From contig HG738137.1 in NCBI GenBank assembly GCA_000499405.2, positions 12,088,121 to 12,152,120 of the forward strand: DNA of 64,000 nt, read 5' to 3'. The translations under genes were made by a program, and so were the position numbers. This stretch comes from Onchocerca volvulus. Lineage: Eukaryota > Nematoda > Chromadorea > Rhabditida > Onchocercidae. The stretch's first letter is position 1, and each line of letters opens with the position of its first letter. Below are positions 13,589-25,154 of the stretch, piece by piece. Under the pieces are notes generated by a model, which was given only the letters and a program-made list of their open reading frames with translations, was not told the origin of the DNA and ran no database searches.

Positions 13589-16500
13589 ATGCAAGTAAGT
13601 TATATTAAATTAATATCTTTCAATTCTTTCTCTTTTTTCCTTTTTCTCTCTTTCTCTCTCCCTTTCTCTTTTTTAACTTCTTTACCTTCAGTTTTTTACA
13701 ATATGAAACTATTTTTCATTAATTACATAATGAAATGATATTACAATTAACTATTATTTATATCACTTTTCTAGAAGTATTTTAAATCTAATAATTCAAT
13801 TTAAATTTTTAAAATCTTAGAATTTGGTTAAATTGGTTGAACCTAATTATTCAGTTTAAATTGGTCAACCTAAATAATTCAATTTAAATTTTTACATTTT
13901 AGAAATTGCTTAAAATTCACAAATCATTGATTTTACCAATCTTTTTTTTTTTTTTACTTTTCAATGATTTTTTTCTTTGTTTTGTTATTTATCAAAAAAA
14001 ATTTTCCGTTTAATTAACAGAAAATTTATAATTTTTAAATTCAACCCTAAAAATTGTGAATATATATGTATATATAAACTAATATATTCAATTTAAATTT
14101 TCTAAAAACTTTAAGGAACTTCAATTTGAACTTTCATATTTTACATTAATTAGTCTCAATTAAGAAATCCGAAAATTTTGAACAAAGAAAAAAAAAGATC
14201 TATTCATATGACTTTGATTAATTAAGGGCACATGAAATATACATAATTATTCTAATAATAATATATATGCTTTGTGATTATTTTTACATATAATTTAATA
14301 TTTAATCAAGTCTAATTTAATTATTATCAAATTGTTTCATTTATATCATATTTTTCCATCATTTTATTGATTAAATTTTCTTCTTTCAACTGTAATTTTT
14401 AAGCTTTCTTTTCGTTTATATTTAACTATAATTAAAAATGGAAATGAATGATGCATATATCATGATTGTTTCGATTAATCAGTCATAATATGTCATATTA
14501 TATATTTGCATAACATATTTGAAATATCTGTATTTGTTTAATTTGATTTCTTCCTTAGATTATACGCGATGATTAGATGGAGATATGATTAAAATTGAAA
14601 TTAAAATTTGAATTTAAAACATCTAGCTAAATGAAAAATCAAAGAAATGAGAAATGATCAAATGCTATTTTCGAGTATTTCCTCAAACCTGTTAGACTAT
14701 TTATGACAGTTAGAAAGGAATGGAATTAAAATTAAAGATAAAATCAAAAAATTCTAACCGAAAAAAGGACAATTAAATATTTTCTTCAAGAATTGAAAAA
14801 TTGAATAATGATAAAATTATCATGTGTTTCATAAGTCATAATCAGCATAATCATTGCCCACTTCATAATTTCAGCATATTGTTAATTTAAGTGAAACATT
14901 TTGGAAAACCTGGAAAGAATTTTCATTGTATTCGCATCAATTAGTAATGGATAAATTCAGCTCTATAAAATGATTAATTAGTCGATTTAATTAATTGTGA
15001 ACAAAAAGATACGTAAATGTTTGTGGTGGCAATTTTCATCGAAACTTGAAATTTCGCTCCTATTTAATTAATCGATGAAATTCCTGTTTCTCCGAAATTT
15101 TAAGTAGTAAAAATAATCTTTAAAAGGATTTTTCATCATCTCCATTCCGCAATAAAACATGCATGAAAAAAAAGAAAGAAAAGGCGAACTTCTTTTACCG
15201 TCACCAAATTTTACTACTTTTACGAATTTTCCAAATTTTTTTTTTTTTTTTATTCAGTTAATTTGACAGTAAATTAAATTTTCCGATTAAAAAGTTGGGA
15301 AGAAAAAAGAAAAATCCAAGAGAGAAAAAGGAAGGAGAGAGAAAGAAACTACTAAGAAAAAAAAAACTGGGATGATAACGATTGGTATTTAAATAATTAT
15401 TCAAAGTGACCTTTTTTTCTTCTTTTTTCCTGACCTCTTCTTTCTTCTTTTTTAGTCTTTTTTCCACCCTTTTCATTCTTCATTTATCCATTTTACAGAA
15501 TAAAACGGAATTTTTTGACAAATCGAAATGATCATTAAGATCATATCAATTGTCAATTTTCTTTTTATCGAATGAAAAAATTTGAAACTTTCCTTAATTT
15601 TAAAAATGAAAATTACATGAAAATAAGGGATAAGAAAAAAGAAGGAATGAAGAAATAAATAAAGAAAAAAGATAAATAAACGAAAAAAGAAAAGAGCAAA
15701 AAAAAAGGTTCGTATCACTGTCAATAATTAATTTATTTCCATTTTAATTACATTCGAAATTTAACCATTAAGATTCAGCTATTTTTCATTGTATGAAATG
15801 ATTTTATGAAATTTCAAAACAATTTTCATTTCTTTAACTAACTTTGTAACGTTGTAAAAATTTTATTTCGAGAAAAATTTTGCAAATCAAATTTTACAAT
15901 TTATAAATTTTGGAATAAATTAGATGTTTACTTTTGCATGCAATTAAAATAGCGATAATATCAAAAATTTTAAAAGTACAATTGTATGAAAAGAAAAAAA
16001 ATACAATTTGTAATATTGCTGATTTATGCTAATTAGTTCAGTAATTTTTTTTTGCAAATTTAAAAAATAATTTCGTTGAATAATTTTTTTTTTTAGAGCC
16101 TTCAACTTGAAGGTATCGGAACACAACCTATTTCCAATGAACAACAACAATCATTGCTACAACAGCAACATCTTGGATTTCCATCACCGGCTTATGCATT
16201 TGCATATAATCCAGGTCCTTATCCACAAGCTGAACAAGTAATTTTCATTCATTTTATCAATTTTTTTATTTCAAATTTTACAATTATATTAAGTTAATAA
16301 TATAAAATTTGAGAATAATCATGTAAAATATAATATTTAGTAACAATGATGCATTCCTAAATTGTCGTGAAAGTAATTTAGTGAAAGGTTTTTTTTTTTT
16401 GTTAAGGATTAGGTGATGCAGATGATTTTGTTGTGTAATGAAGTCTTTGTTATGACGAATTTTATTTGCTGCAACTGCAATTATACTAAACTAATGAATA

Positions 16501-19500
16501 TCGATAATATAATCGATAATTTGGATTTCTTTCTGGTAATATAGAAAGTTAGTTATCTGCAAATTATTGGATTTGGAAGTGATAGAATTTCATGAATCTT
16601 GGGAAGCACCGCTCATCGAATATCGATTAGAGCATAGGATTGATTGCCCCTGACCGGTCAGAGCAAAGGATTGAATGAATGAATGAATCACTCCAGATAA
16701 GAACCCCTTTTTTTATAGCAAAGCTGTTTACTATATGTGAACGTTGGTACAATTTACAACATGTTAACATAGCGCAAAGGAAGATTTGTTTACTTTTCAT
16801 ATCAACATTGCAACATACAATTAACAATTTGTTAATTATAGCGTAAAAGTCAACAGTTTGCTTATACCAAAATATTTCTAAGATTTTCGATTATTTCGTG
16901 GCATCTATATTTCAAAAAATATTCCGCTTTTTCCAACAAAAATTGTAAATTGTTTTTGTATAAATATATATATTTAATTAAAATAATTGAAATTTTATAT
17001 ATTAAATGGAACTTATATCAATTTATTTCAGTCATATTTTCTATTTTTTTTCTTTTTTTTATTTTCTATTTTTTCTTTTTTTATTTTTTATTTTTTTTTA
17101 TTTTTATTTTCTTTATAATGACAAAAATTTAAAACTAAAAGATTTTTCTATTCTGATGAATAGAAATTTCATTCAAAAATTTATTTTTTATTATTTTCTT
17201 TTTTTTTTTCAGCTACAACAGTATAATATTACCAGTGCTACATCGGAACAGTTCCGTGAACAGACTAATGATCTTGCACGTGTCACCTGTTATCAACAAC
17301 AAGCTAATATTCATTATAACTTTGTTTTTTTTTTTTCATTTTTCTGAAATAATTTCAATTGATAATTTCTTGTTGATTCAAAAAATATAATCTAGTTCGC
17401 ATTTATAATCCAGTATTTTTTGTTTTCAATCTTTTAACTGTTTATCAGTAAGCAAACTTATTTTCAGGTTCATGTACCGAATGGACGAGAATACCTGATG
17501 GTTACGGGTCGACCGCAACCAATTTTTATGCAACATTTATCACAACAACATATTCCTTCAACCGCTTCCTTACAACACCATCATCAACAGCAACAACAGC
17601 AACAACAGCAGCAACAACAACAACAACATCATGGCATGGTAACAGATACTGGAAGTGTTGATACCGTAAATTTTTGAATTCATTTTCTTTTAAATTTACA
17701 ATGAAACAAATTTTCTTTAACATTAAAATCTTGAATTAAAAAAATGAATGATAGATTAGATAAATGAATTTTCGAATTTTTCCATTTTTATCCTATGAAT
17801 TTTCAACCAAATTTTGACAAAAAAAAAGTGTACTGTACTATGCTATGTCTTAAAACAACATCCCTATAATTCCATAAATATACAATATAAGTATTGTGAA
17901 AGTAAATATGCGAATGGTTTTCAACTCGGCATAGGTATATTTGATGTGTGATGAAGGCTTTGTTATACCGTAATTTATTGCCACAACTTCGTTGCAATAC
18001 AATTTATAGAGAATATCGAAAATACAATCGATAGCTTGAAAATCATTTATTCATGGAGAGTAGAGAAATTTACTGGGCTTTGATTTGGAATTAGAAAATG
18101 ATAGGATTTAATAAAGAAGCCAAGTTGAAGCGCTGAATTCCCAATAAAAACATAAGATTGAATACTGATCGAATACCGATCAGAACAAAGGATTGAATGT
18201 CCCGCTCAGATTCTCATACAATTTACAATATGTTAATTATAACTTAAAAGTCAAAAGCTTGCTTATACCAAGATATTTTCATAATACAATGATCTTTGTT
18301 TATTTCGTTATATCTATATTCAGAAAAAAAGAAAAGAAAAAGAATTTCTTAAATAAATACTTATTATTTTTCCGAATAAGAATTTATTTAAAATTATTCA
18401 TTCTTTCGATTTTTCAGCTATTAATTTTTGTTTCCTCATTCTAGGAAATGAGCACATCTTCATCAACACAAGCAAATATAACTGAACAACGTGGAGTTAT
18501 TCGTAAAGGTAAATACAAAATAATAATCGGCCCAGAACTTTCTAAGTTCTCCATCGATTGTTTCCAAATTTTGAAACAACCTTGTATTCGAATAAGTCTT
18601 TTTTTTATTTGGACATACTTTTCATGTATCACGTCCGTGACAACTAAAAGTAAGTGAAGGGACTAAATTTTTAGACTCCATCCTGCACCCGTCTTTATGA
18701 ATAGACAGAATTTATTCTCCACATCTACTTTCCGCATTGACCGCGGCTATTTTCTAAACGTAAACGTTTCAAGTTTCTTATCGATCGATTTGAAATTTTC
18801 ATATGACATTGCATTCGAATATGCGCGTGTTTTTAAATAGATAAGGCGAGTAATTTAAGCTTTTTCGTTTGTTTTTTGCTTTGTGAAGAATGCCCTTTCA
18901 GTAAAAAAAAAATCAGTGAGCAGCATCGTAGAAAGAGCAATCTTGACAGGACTTTTCAAAGTTGAAGATATTCTCATTCCTTGCATTGCTATGAATTCCA
19001 ACGGATGTGCCATTTGAATTTAAGAGATTACAATTCCCAATTTGATTGGCGTTTGCAATTATCATCAACAAAACTCAGGGCTTTAGAATAGTTCGATTTA
19101 GATCTAGAGATGGATTGCTTCTCACACGGACAATTATATGTTGCGTGTTCTAGAATCGGCAAACCAGACAATTTTTTATCCACACAGACAACGGAACAAC
19201 AAAAAATATTGTATACCGACAAGCATTGTGAAATTAATTTTCCCCAACATTAGAAATTCAAGTTCGACAGCAATTCGGGTTCAATAAACAGTTCAGTTTC
19301 GGAGTTTCTACATCAACACAGCGGCTGTTTTATAAGACACAGATCGACGCAGCAAATCGACAGTCAAGGAATTCTCTTTTTGTCTATAAATTACAAAGGA
19401 AAGAATAATCCAGTGATTAATTTGCTTGGATATTCTTAAATGATCCCGAGGACAATTCGGATGCAATCGATCTGCTCTATTTCATCCAAATAATGCCGCG

Positions 19501-22500
19501 GAGAAGATCAAACTTAGGTCATCGTACTTGCGCAAAACGGAAGTATTGTGATGATTAATCGCAAATCAAACTGGCATCAGTGACGAGCGAACAAAACAAA
19601 GAATAGCTCAAATAGGAATAGAGCGAAATGCAGCTAGATTGAGGATGCATGTTTGCGGGCACGTCGGTCATGTTCTGCGGCTTCAGATCTGCTTTGTTCT
19701 GAACAGAATGAACGCTACAGGCTGAGTCTGGCTAAAAGACGTCAACAAGAAACAGAAGAACAGCGTCAAACACGATTCCGTGTTTAACTATCACACAATT
19801 ACAATCGCCTTGCATTTCGGTACAGCCCAGCTGATGATTATAGTTTGAGCCCGCATGTTCTCCTCAGTTATTACAAGGCTCCGAAATTTAATGGAGAAAT
19901 GAAAGAGACGTGTTGCGCCGCTGGAAAAATTAAACTTCCTACTTGAAGAATCGCCAGAGCTGTTAAAAACTTTGCTTGCCGGATATATTGCCGATTCAAA
20001 GCATTTCTTATCTGTCGTCAAGAAATACAACCCTGAACTCCTTTTTCCAAAAGAGGTCATTTGGTGCAGAAATCACAGTAACACAATTCATGTCAACTTT
20101 CAAAGTGAAAAAACAAATTTATCAGAAAGCCGGCTCCCTGGTTCCGTTGCCAGATGGTCAACATAAATTCAGCATTCCGACAATTCAGTTGAATAATATT
20201 TTTATTTATCAGTGACGAAGGAAAGAATAACCCAATGATCATTTTGCCGGATATTCTCTGATATTGTTTGTTATGAAGAATCAATCTTCATCAATCAACA
20301 AAACTTTTCTCAACAGGATTGATCTCTGCCACAAAAGACACAAAAAACTTTCTCAAACCTATTGCAGATCTAGCTGACAAGAATCAATCCCCAGTCCAAC
20401 CAAACTACAAATCAAATTACATACTATCAGTTTTTTTCCCTAACATTAGAAACATACGCTTTCTTTTTTTTTTTTTTCCACTTAACCAGACTGAGCTACA
20501 GCAACGCGTATATAAAAATATGCGAGTATTTGAATGCAACGTTGTATCAAATTTTCAAAGCAATTGGTAAGGACTTTCCGATATCTGAGATTTTGAATTA
20601 ATATAGATAAGGCCGTGTTTAAGAGCTTTTGGAGGTTTAAGATTTTGAACAAACGAACATTGACATTTTTATTTATATAAACTAGCTGGATCCACCACGC
20701 TTCGCGTGGTCGAGTCCAGATAGGTAATTAATAATAAATAAATGAATAATTAAATATATGTATAGCAATTAATGTCTTGAATTGTTTATTTTTTTTTAAA
20801 TATTTTCTTAGTTTTGTTTAAATATTTTATTTCTAGTCAAATTTTTTTCGGATTTTTTTTACTTTTTTTTTAAGCAGCATGTTCAAGAACTAAACCAACA
20901 ATGATAGCAACATGTTCAATGAATGGACAATTAATGCATAACAGTAATCAAACATCTCATGCTGTTAATTATCTTGATGTTTTTTGCTCTGTACCGGGTT
21001 TGTTTGTTTTTTCGTCTTTTTTTTCTTTTTTCTTTTTTTGTTAAAGATTTTATATTTTTAAATAATAATAATTTAAAAGCTTAGTGAATATTATCAGTCA
21101 TATTTATTTTAATTATTGTTACTATTTTTATTTTGCTAAAATTTTTTTGCAGAAAACAATATAACTTCTAGCAATAATAATATAATAATTAATATGATAG
21201 TGATAATAATATAAAAATTATTTTATTAATATGCAACCAAAATAAAGCTAATTGATCGATTTACACTTTAATTAAACAGTGTTTGTTTCCCTTTCACTTT
21301 TATGAAAAAGGAGTAAAGAGTAAATTAATTAATTATTTATTGTTTATTTGTTTTTTTTTTTTTTTTGCTAAATTTCAATCAAACAAAATTCATTTGCTGA
21401 TAATTAAATGAAGAATGTATGAAAGACAAGTGGATGAATTAATTAATTAATTATTTTGAAGGTCGATTAAGTTTGCTCAGTAGTGCGGCGAAGTACAAAG
21501 TAACGGTTGGTGAAATTCATCGCCGACTTTCACCACCGGAATGTCTTAATGCATCCGTTTTAGGTGGAATTCTTCGGAGGTAATAAAAAAAAAAAAAAAA
21601 ATTCGAAGAATTAAACAATGATTTGCATTCATTTTATTTTATCATATTTCCAAATAAAAATTCTTGTTATTTTTTTAAATTTTATTCTTTTTTCAATGTT
21701 TCTTCTCTTTCTCTCTCTTCCTCTTGTTACTTTAAAGATTTGGTACTCTTGATTAAATTATTTGAATATTTTGCAAAATATTTTCAATTTTAAAGATGAT
21801 GAAATAGAAAAAAAAACTGACATTATTATGGAAAATTCATTAGTCTTGCTGTCGATGATATCATATGTCGATAATATTATGATATTTTTTCTAATTTCAT
21901 TCCCGATTTCTGCTATCTTTTCTAGCTTTGATTCCGATTTAAATTTTGCTTTGACTTATATTTGATAATTAACTTCACTTCTCACATATTTCAAACGAAA
22001 AAAATGATTTACCTATTTCAAAAGTGATTACAAAAAAAATGATGAAATAATTTGAAAAGATTAGAATATTTGTTTTAGAGCAAAATCGAAAGATGGTGGT
22101 AAATCGTTACGTGATCAGTTAAAACGTGTCGGTTTACAGTTGCCAGCCGGAAGACGGAAAGCGACAAATGTTAACTCACTTACAGCACTTGTTGAGTGTT
22201 AGTTAATTTCAATAAAGATCTATTATTTGATAATATAAAAGTTTTACAACAGAAAACACCTTATTATTTGTTTATAAAATTGAATAATAGTATTTTAACC
22301 ACATTTATTAGTTTTCTGGTGCTTATCCAAGCTTAATTTTATATAGTCGCATGTTATATGTTTGAAACGAACAATTTAAACGAATTATGGTACTTATCAA
22401 CTAATTGATTAGAATATAAGTTTTATCATCTATCATGTCGGATTATAGTAATCTCGGCATATTCTTAGCTGCTGGAACACAACTTTTATTTCATTTTAAA

Positions 22501-22621
22501 TTAGCATAACTAAATCTGAGAAAAAAATTACAAAAATCGTAGATAATATAAGAAACTAATTACTTAATCTTTCACTCAAAATTAAATTCACAGCATAAGG
22601 GTTAGCTTTTCCTTTGGTACG

Positions 22622-22654
<33 letters not shown>

Positions 22655-25154
22655 TTTTTGAAAGTATTATCGTTTTCCTTTTGGATAATCCACAAAAATG
22701 GGCAAATTTCAGCCTTGAATATTCACTTTTTGATTTGCGATCATATTGGTACAATGATCTCATTATTTTATATAAATAATTTTTATACAAAGTATAAAAA
22801 GTAATTTATTTTAGTAATCGCAAATTTAGTAGTTTTAGTAATTTTAGTAATAAAACTGCAGTAATATTCTAAACAGTAAATTTAAAAATCAAAATAAATA
22901 TAATTATATATATATATAATTTTAAGAATTACAAATAATATTTTTGATTTGACAAGCATTTCTGACGTGCAAATTGATCGTCTGTCTTTGGTATAGGGGT
23001 GAAAGATCAATCGAACAATCTAATAGTACGTTCCCTCTAAGATTTCACTTTTCCCTCAGAATAGTTGGAGTACGTAATGAAGCTGTTATATTCGGTAAAG
23101 CGAATGATTGGAGGAATTGTGGGACGAAACGTCTTCAACCTATTCTCAAACTTTCAATGAGTATGATGTCTCGTTTGCTTGAATGACACGTTGACATTGA
23201 TTGTGTGCTTCACGGGGGCCATTTTTCATAAACAAAACTGTCACGTTGACCAAACGTTGAATTAATTTTATGCAATTGAAAACGAAATTTCTTGCTAAAA
23301 TTTAAACTTAAAACAATAAATAGTGATATTTCTTTTATTTTTAATTAATTAATTAGTTGCTATTGTTATCAAAAATTTTTGATCAAATATAATAAATAAT
23401 GATAATCATTTTATTTTTAAGTTAATTTTACAAAATTGTTGTTTAAAAGTTTTTTTGGATAAAATCTTACGAAGTTGCAAGAAATGGATGAATTTTCTTT
23501 ATTTTTTTATTTTCTACTTTTTTTTTATTTTAATAATTGCAATTATTAGCAGAAATCTTTGATGAAATATAAAAATAGTAATATTTCTAAACTTTTGAGC
23601 TAATTTTATAAAAATTTCGGGGAAAATGTTAAATGCTTGCAATAAAATATTGAATTTTTTTTTATTTTTAATGTTAATTTCATACAATTATTGATTTAGA
23701 ATTTTTGAATAAAATTTTTAAAACTTGCAATAATTTGCATGATGAATGTAATTTGCATTTTCAATAATTTTTGTAGTTGAAGCAATGCATTTGGCAAAAG
23801 ATTTCAATGCAGTATGCGAGAATGAATTTCCTGCTCGAGCAATCGCTGAACATTTAACTCGAGTAAATTGTTCGATGGAACCATTAGAAATGCAAAGACG
23901 AAAAAATATTCTCTTGGCCACAAAAGCAACATTAACTGAATTGAAAGAATTACTGAGCAATGATCGAAGTCCAATATGTTCATCTAGGCCACAGCCTATT
24001 TTGGAGCCTATTGTACAAAGTCGATTAACACATTTTTCCATGGTTTCTTTTTATTATTTTTTCCTAGATTAATTAGTTAATATATTTGCTTCATTTTTCT
24101 TCTTCACTTTTAACCATTCACTATTATTATTATGATTGTTTATCATTTGTAATAGTTGTCATAATTCAATCATTTTCATAAGATAGAGTAAATAGGCTTT
24201 TAATTACGGCTCTTCTCCTTTTCTTAAGAGGAACTGGAAAAAATTAAGAAATGAATTTCAAGGAAGATGGTATTTTACTTTTCAATATCGCAAATACTTA
24301 TTTATTGAAAATAATAATTTCATCCAAATTTCATTTTGATCATCCATTTAATTATGAATCGATGAATTCATTTCATTTAAAATCGTAAACTTATTTCATT
24401 TATTTAAAAAAAATAATTTTAACTCAATTATTAGTTTTCTTTTTAAAGGTTTTATTTGGTTCTAATTATTAATTTTATTCGATTTGTAATTATCTTAAAT
24501 GATACTAATATTCAAATTACTCATTGCATTCATCGTAGCTAATTTAAGAGAATTTCTGCAAAAGTTTCACTTAAAAATAAAATTTTGCTCAATCCAATTA
24601 GTTTAATGCATTATTTAAATTAAATTATTCTATTCAATATTTTACAATATTTGTTAATATCGTTTGAATCATATCAGCTATGTATTACCAATTCCACATT
24701 TGTATTTCTTTTTCATTAAATTAAATTAAATTTAATTTGAGGTTGTTATTATTAATTATCACTATATTCAGTGCTGCTATTTTATCTCCTAATTATCGTC
24801 TACTTTTTCCTTGAGAAAAAAATTATTCAAGTATTATTATTTTAAATTTTATACTTAATAATAATAACCTCAAATCATACGAAAATAGTGACAGTAATAG
24901 TAATGATAACGGTAATGATAATAGTGGCAGAATGATAATAATAATAGTGAGTGATAATACTGATGATGGTTATCATCATTTAATAAAACTTTATTATAAC
25001 ATCATTCTTATAATGACAAATTTTAATGATTACATAATATTATTAGATTTATTTTCAGGTAACTCATGGATTTGGTTCACCTGCTGTATTAGCTGCAATT
25101 AATGCAATCATGAATTGGTTAAATGAATCGGTTAAATTACTTGACACAAAATGA
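13589..25154 (+). CDS. aptf: AP-2 (TFAP2/APTF) family transcription factor
   Basis: Sequence-specific nuclear transcription factor of the animal AP-2 family, which dimerises through a helix-span-helix and controls epidermal and neuronal programmes. Model exons: 13589-13594, 16097-16237, 17213-17281, 17468-17665, 18445-18508, 20878-20997, 21462-21579, 22079-22197, 23777-24042, 25059-25154; phases join throughout, giving 398 residues. The N-terminal half is poorly conserved and Gln/His-rich, with a 14-Gln run near residues 112-125. From about residue 194 ([15 protein letters not shown]) to the end the basic/HSH domain is unmistakable: [38 protein letters not shown] and THGFGSPAV. The first exon (ATG CAA then a perfect GTAAGT donor) is the least certain; 5' UTR probably begins near 13.4-13.5 kb. 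The third exon's donor (GTCACC) is weak and was chosen by phase. Which nematode aptf paralogue it is cannot be decided. The fifth intron carries a Helitron. Confidence 0.9.
16367..16925. repeat. Intronic repeat, copy A
   Basis: Lies in the AP-2 intron 16238-17212. It matches 17896-18330 in order over most of its length: GTGAAAGTAA, TGTGTAATGAAGTCTTTGTTAT, ACCGGTCAGAGCAAAGGATTGAATG, and TTTGCTTATACCAA are shared with small changes. Copy A has extra sequence in the middle, including a short GAAT run. Neither copy has an open frame. It may be a repeat family or a duplicated stretch of intron. Confidence 0.7.
17896..18330. repeat. Intronic repeat, copy B
   Basis: Diverged partner of the repeat at 16367-16925, in the AP-2 intron 17666-18444 and in the same orientation. 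Blocks such as GATCAGAACAAAGGATTGAATG and AAAGCTTGCTTATACCAAGA correspond to copy A. No coding potential was seen. Confidence 0.7.
18910..19231 (+). pseudogene. Helitron helicase C-terminal fragment (PIF1-like), broken
   Basis: Carries the last part of the Pif1-like DNA helicase of Helitrons, the enzyme that unwinds DNA during rolling-circle transposition. Readable in order across at least three frames: [20 protein letters not shown], then [12 protein letters not shown], then [12 protein letters not shown], then [18 protein letters not shown] (the arginine-bearing helicase motif VI region), then [17 protein letters not shown] and a TGA at 19229-19231. The order and spacing match the family's C-terminus and the final stop is in the expected place. 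Frameshifts near 19010, 19080 and 19165 and an in-frame stop (where LQFPI is followed by TGA) show that it is dead. The upstream helicase motifs (Walker A/B) and the Rep nuclease are absent. Confidence 0.85.
19493..20174 (+). pseudogene. Helitron protein N-terminal fragment, broken
   Basis: Corresponds to the N-terminal and Helitron_like_N region of the Helitron protein. It starts [19 protein letters not shown], continues as an Arg/Gln/Glu-rich stretch ([16 protein letters not shown]), then [56 protein letters not shown], and [20 protein letters not shown] followed by [18 protein letters not shown]. At least three frameshifts or stops interrupt it. It ends before the Rep (HUH nuclease) domain. 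It lies downstream of the C-terminal fragment, the reverse of the normal protein order, so the element is a tandem junction or an internal rearrangement. Confidence 0.82.
22970..23260. other. GC-richer block in an AP-2 intron
   Basis: Inside intron 22198-23776, this stretch has clearly more G+C than its surroundings and few homopolymers. A 70-codon frame crosses it but resembles no family I know and has no matching splice signals. It may be an old repeat insertion or a conserved regulatory element; one sequence cannot separate these. Confidence 0.35.

Larger units (their letters stand above)
18520..20723 (+). mobile_element. Decayed Helitron (rolling-circle transposon)
   Basis: Occupies almost all of AP-2 intron 18509-20877. 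It contains fragments of the Helitron Rep/helicase protein (helicase C-terminus at 18910-19231, N-terminal region at 19493-20174), both plus strand and broken by frameshifts. The right end is a hairpin (CCACGC TTC GCGTGG) within GGATCC...GAGTCC, ending ATAG at 20723, close to the Helitron hairpin plus CTRR terminus. The left boundary was set where similarity to the second copy begins (CTCCATCGATT... against TTCATCGATT... at 31.65 kb). The piece between the two protein fragments is flanked by a direct repeat of about 50 bp (19391-19443 and 20214-20266), so the element is rearranged. G+C is visibly higher than in the neighbouring intron. Confidence 0.85.

Noticed and set aside
19791..20060. 89-codon minus-strand frame in the Helitron
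   Set aside because: Antisense shadow of the plus-strand Helitron N-terminal fragment, whose conserved motifs are clear.
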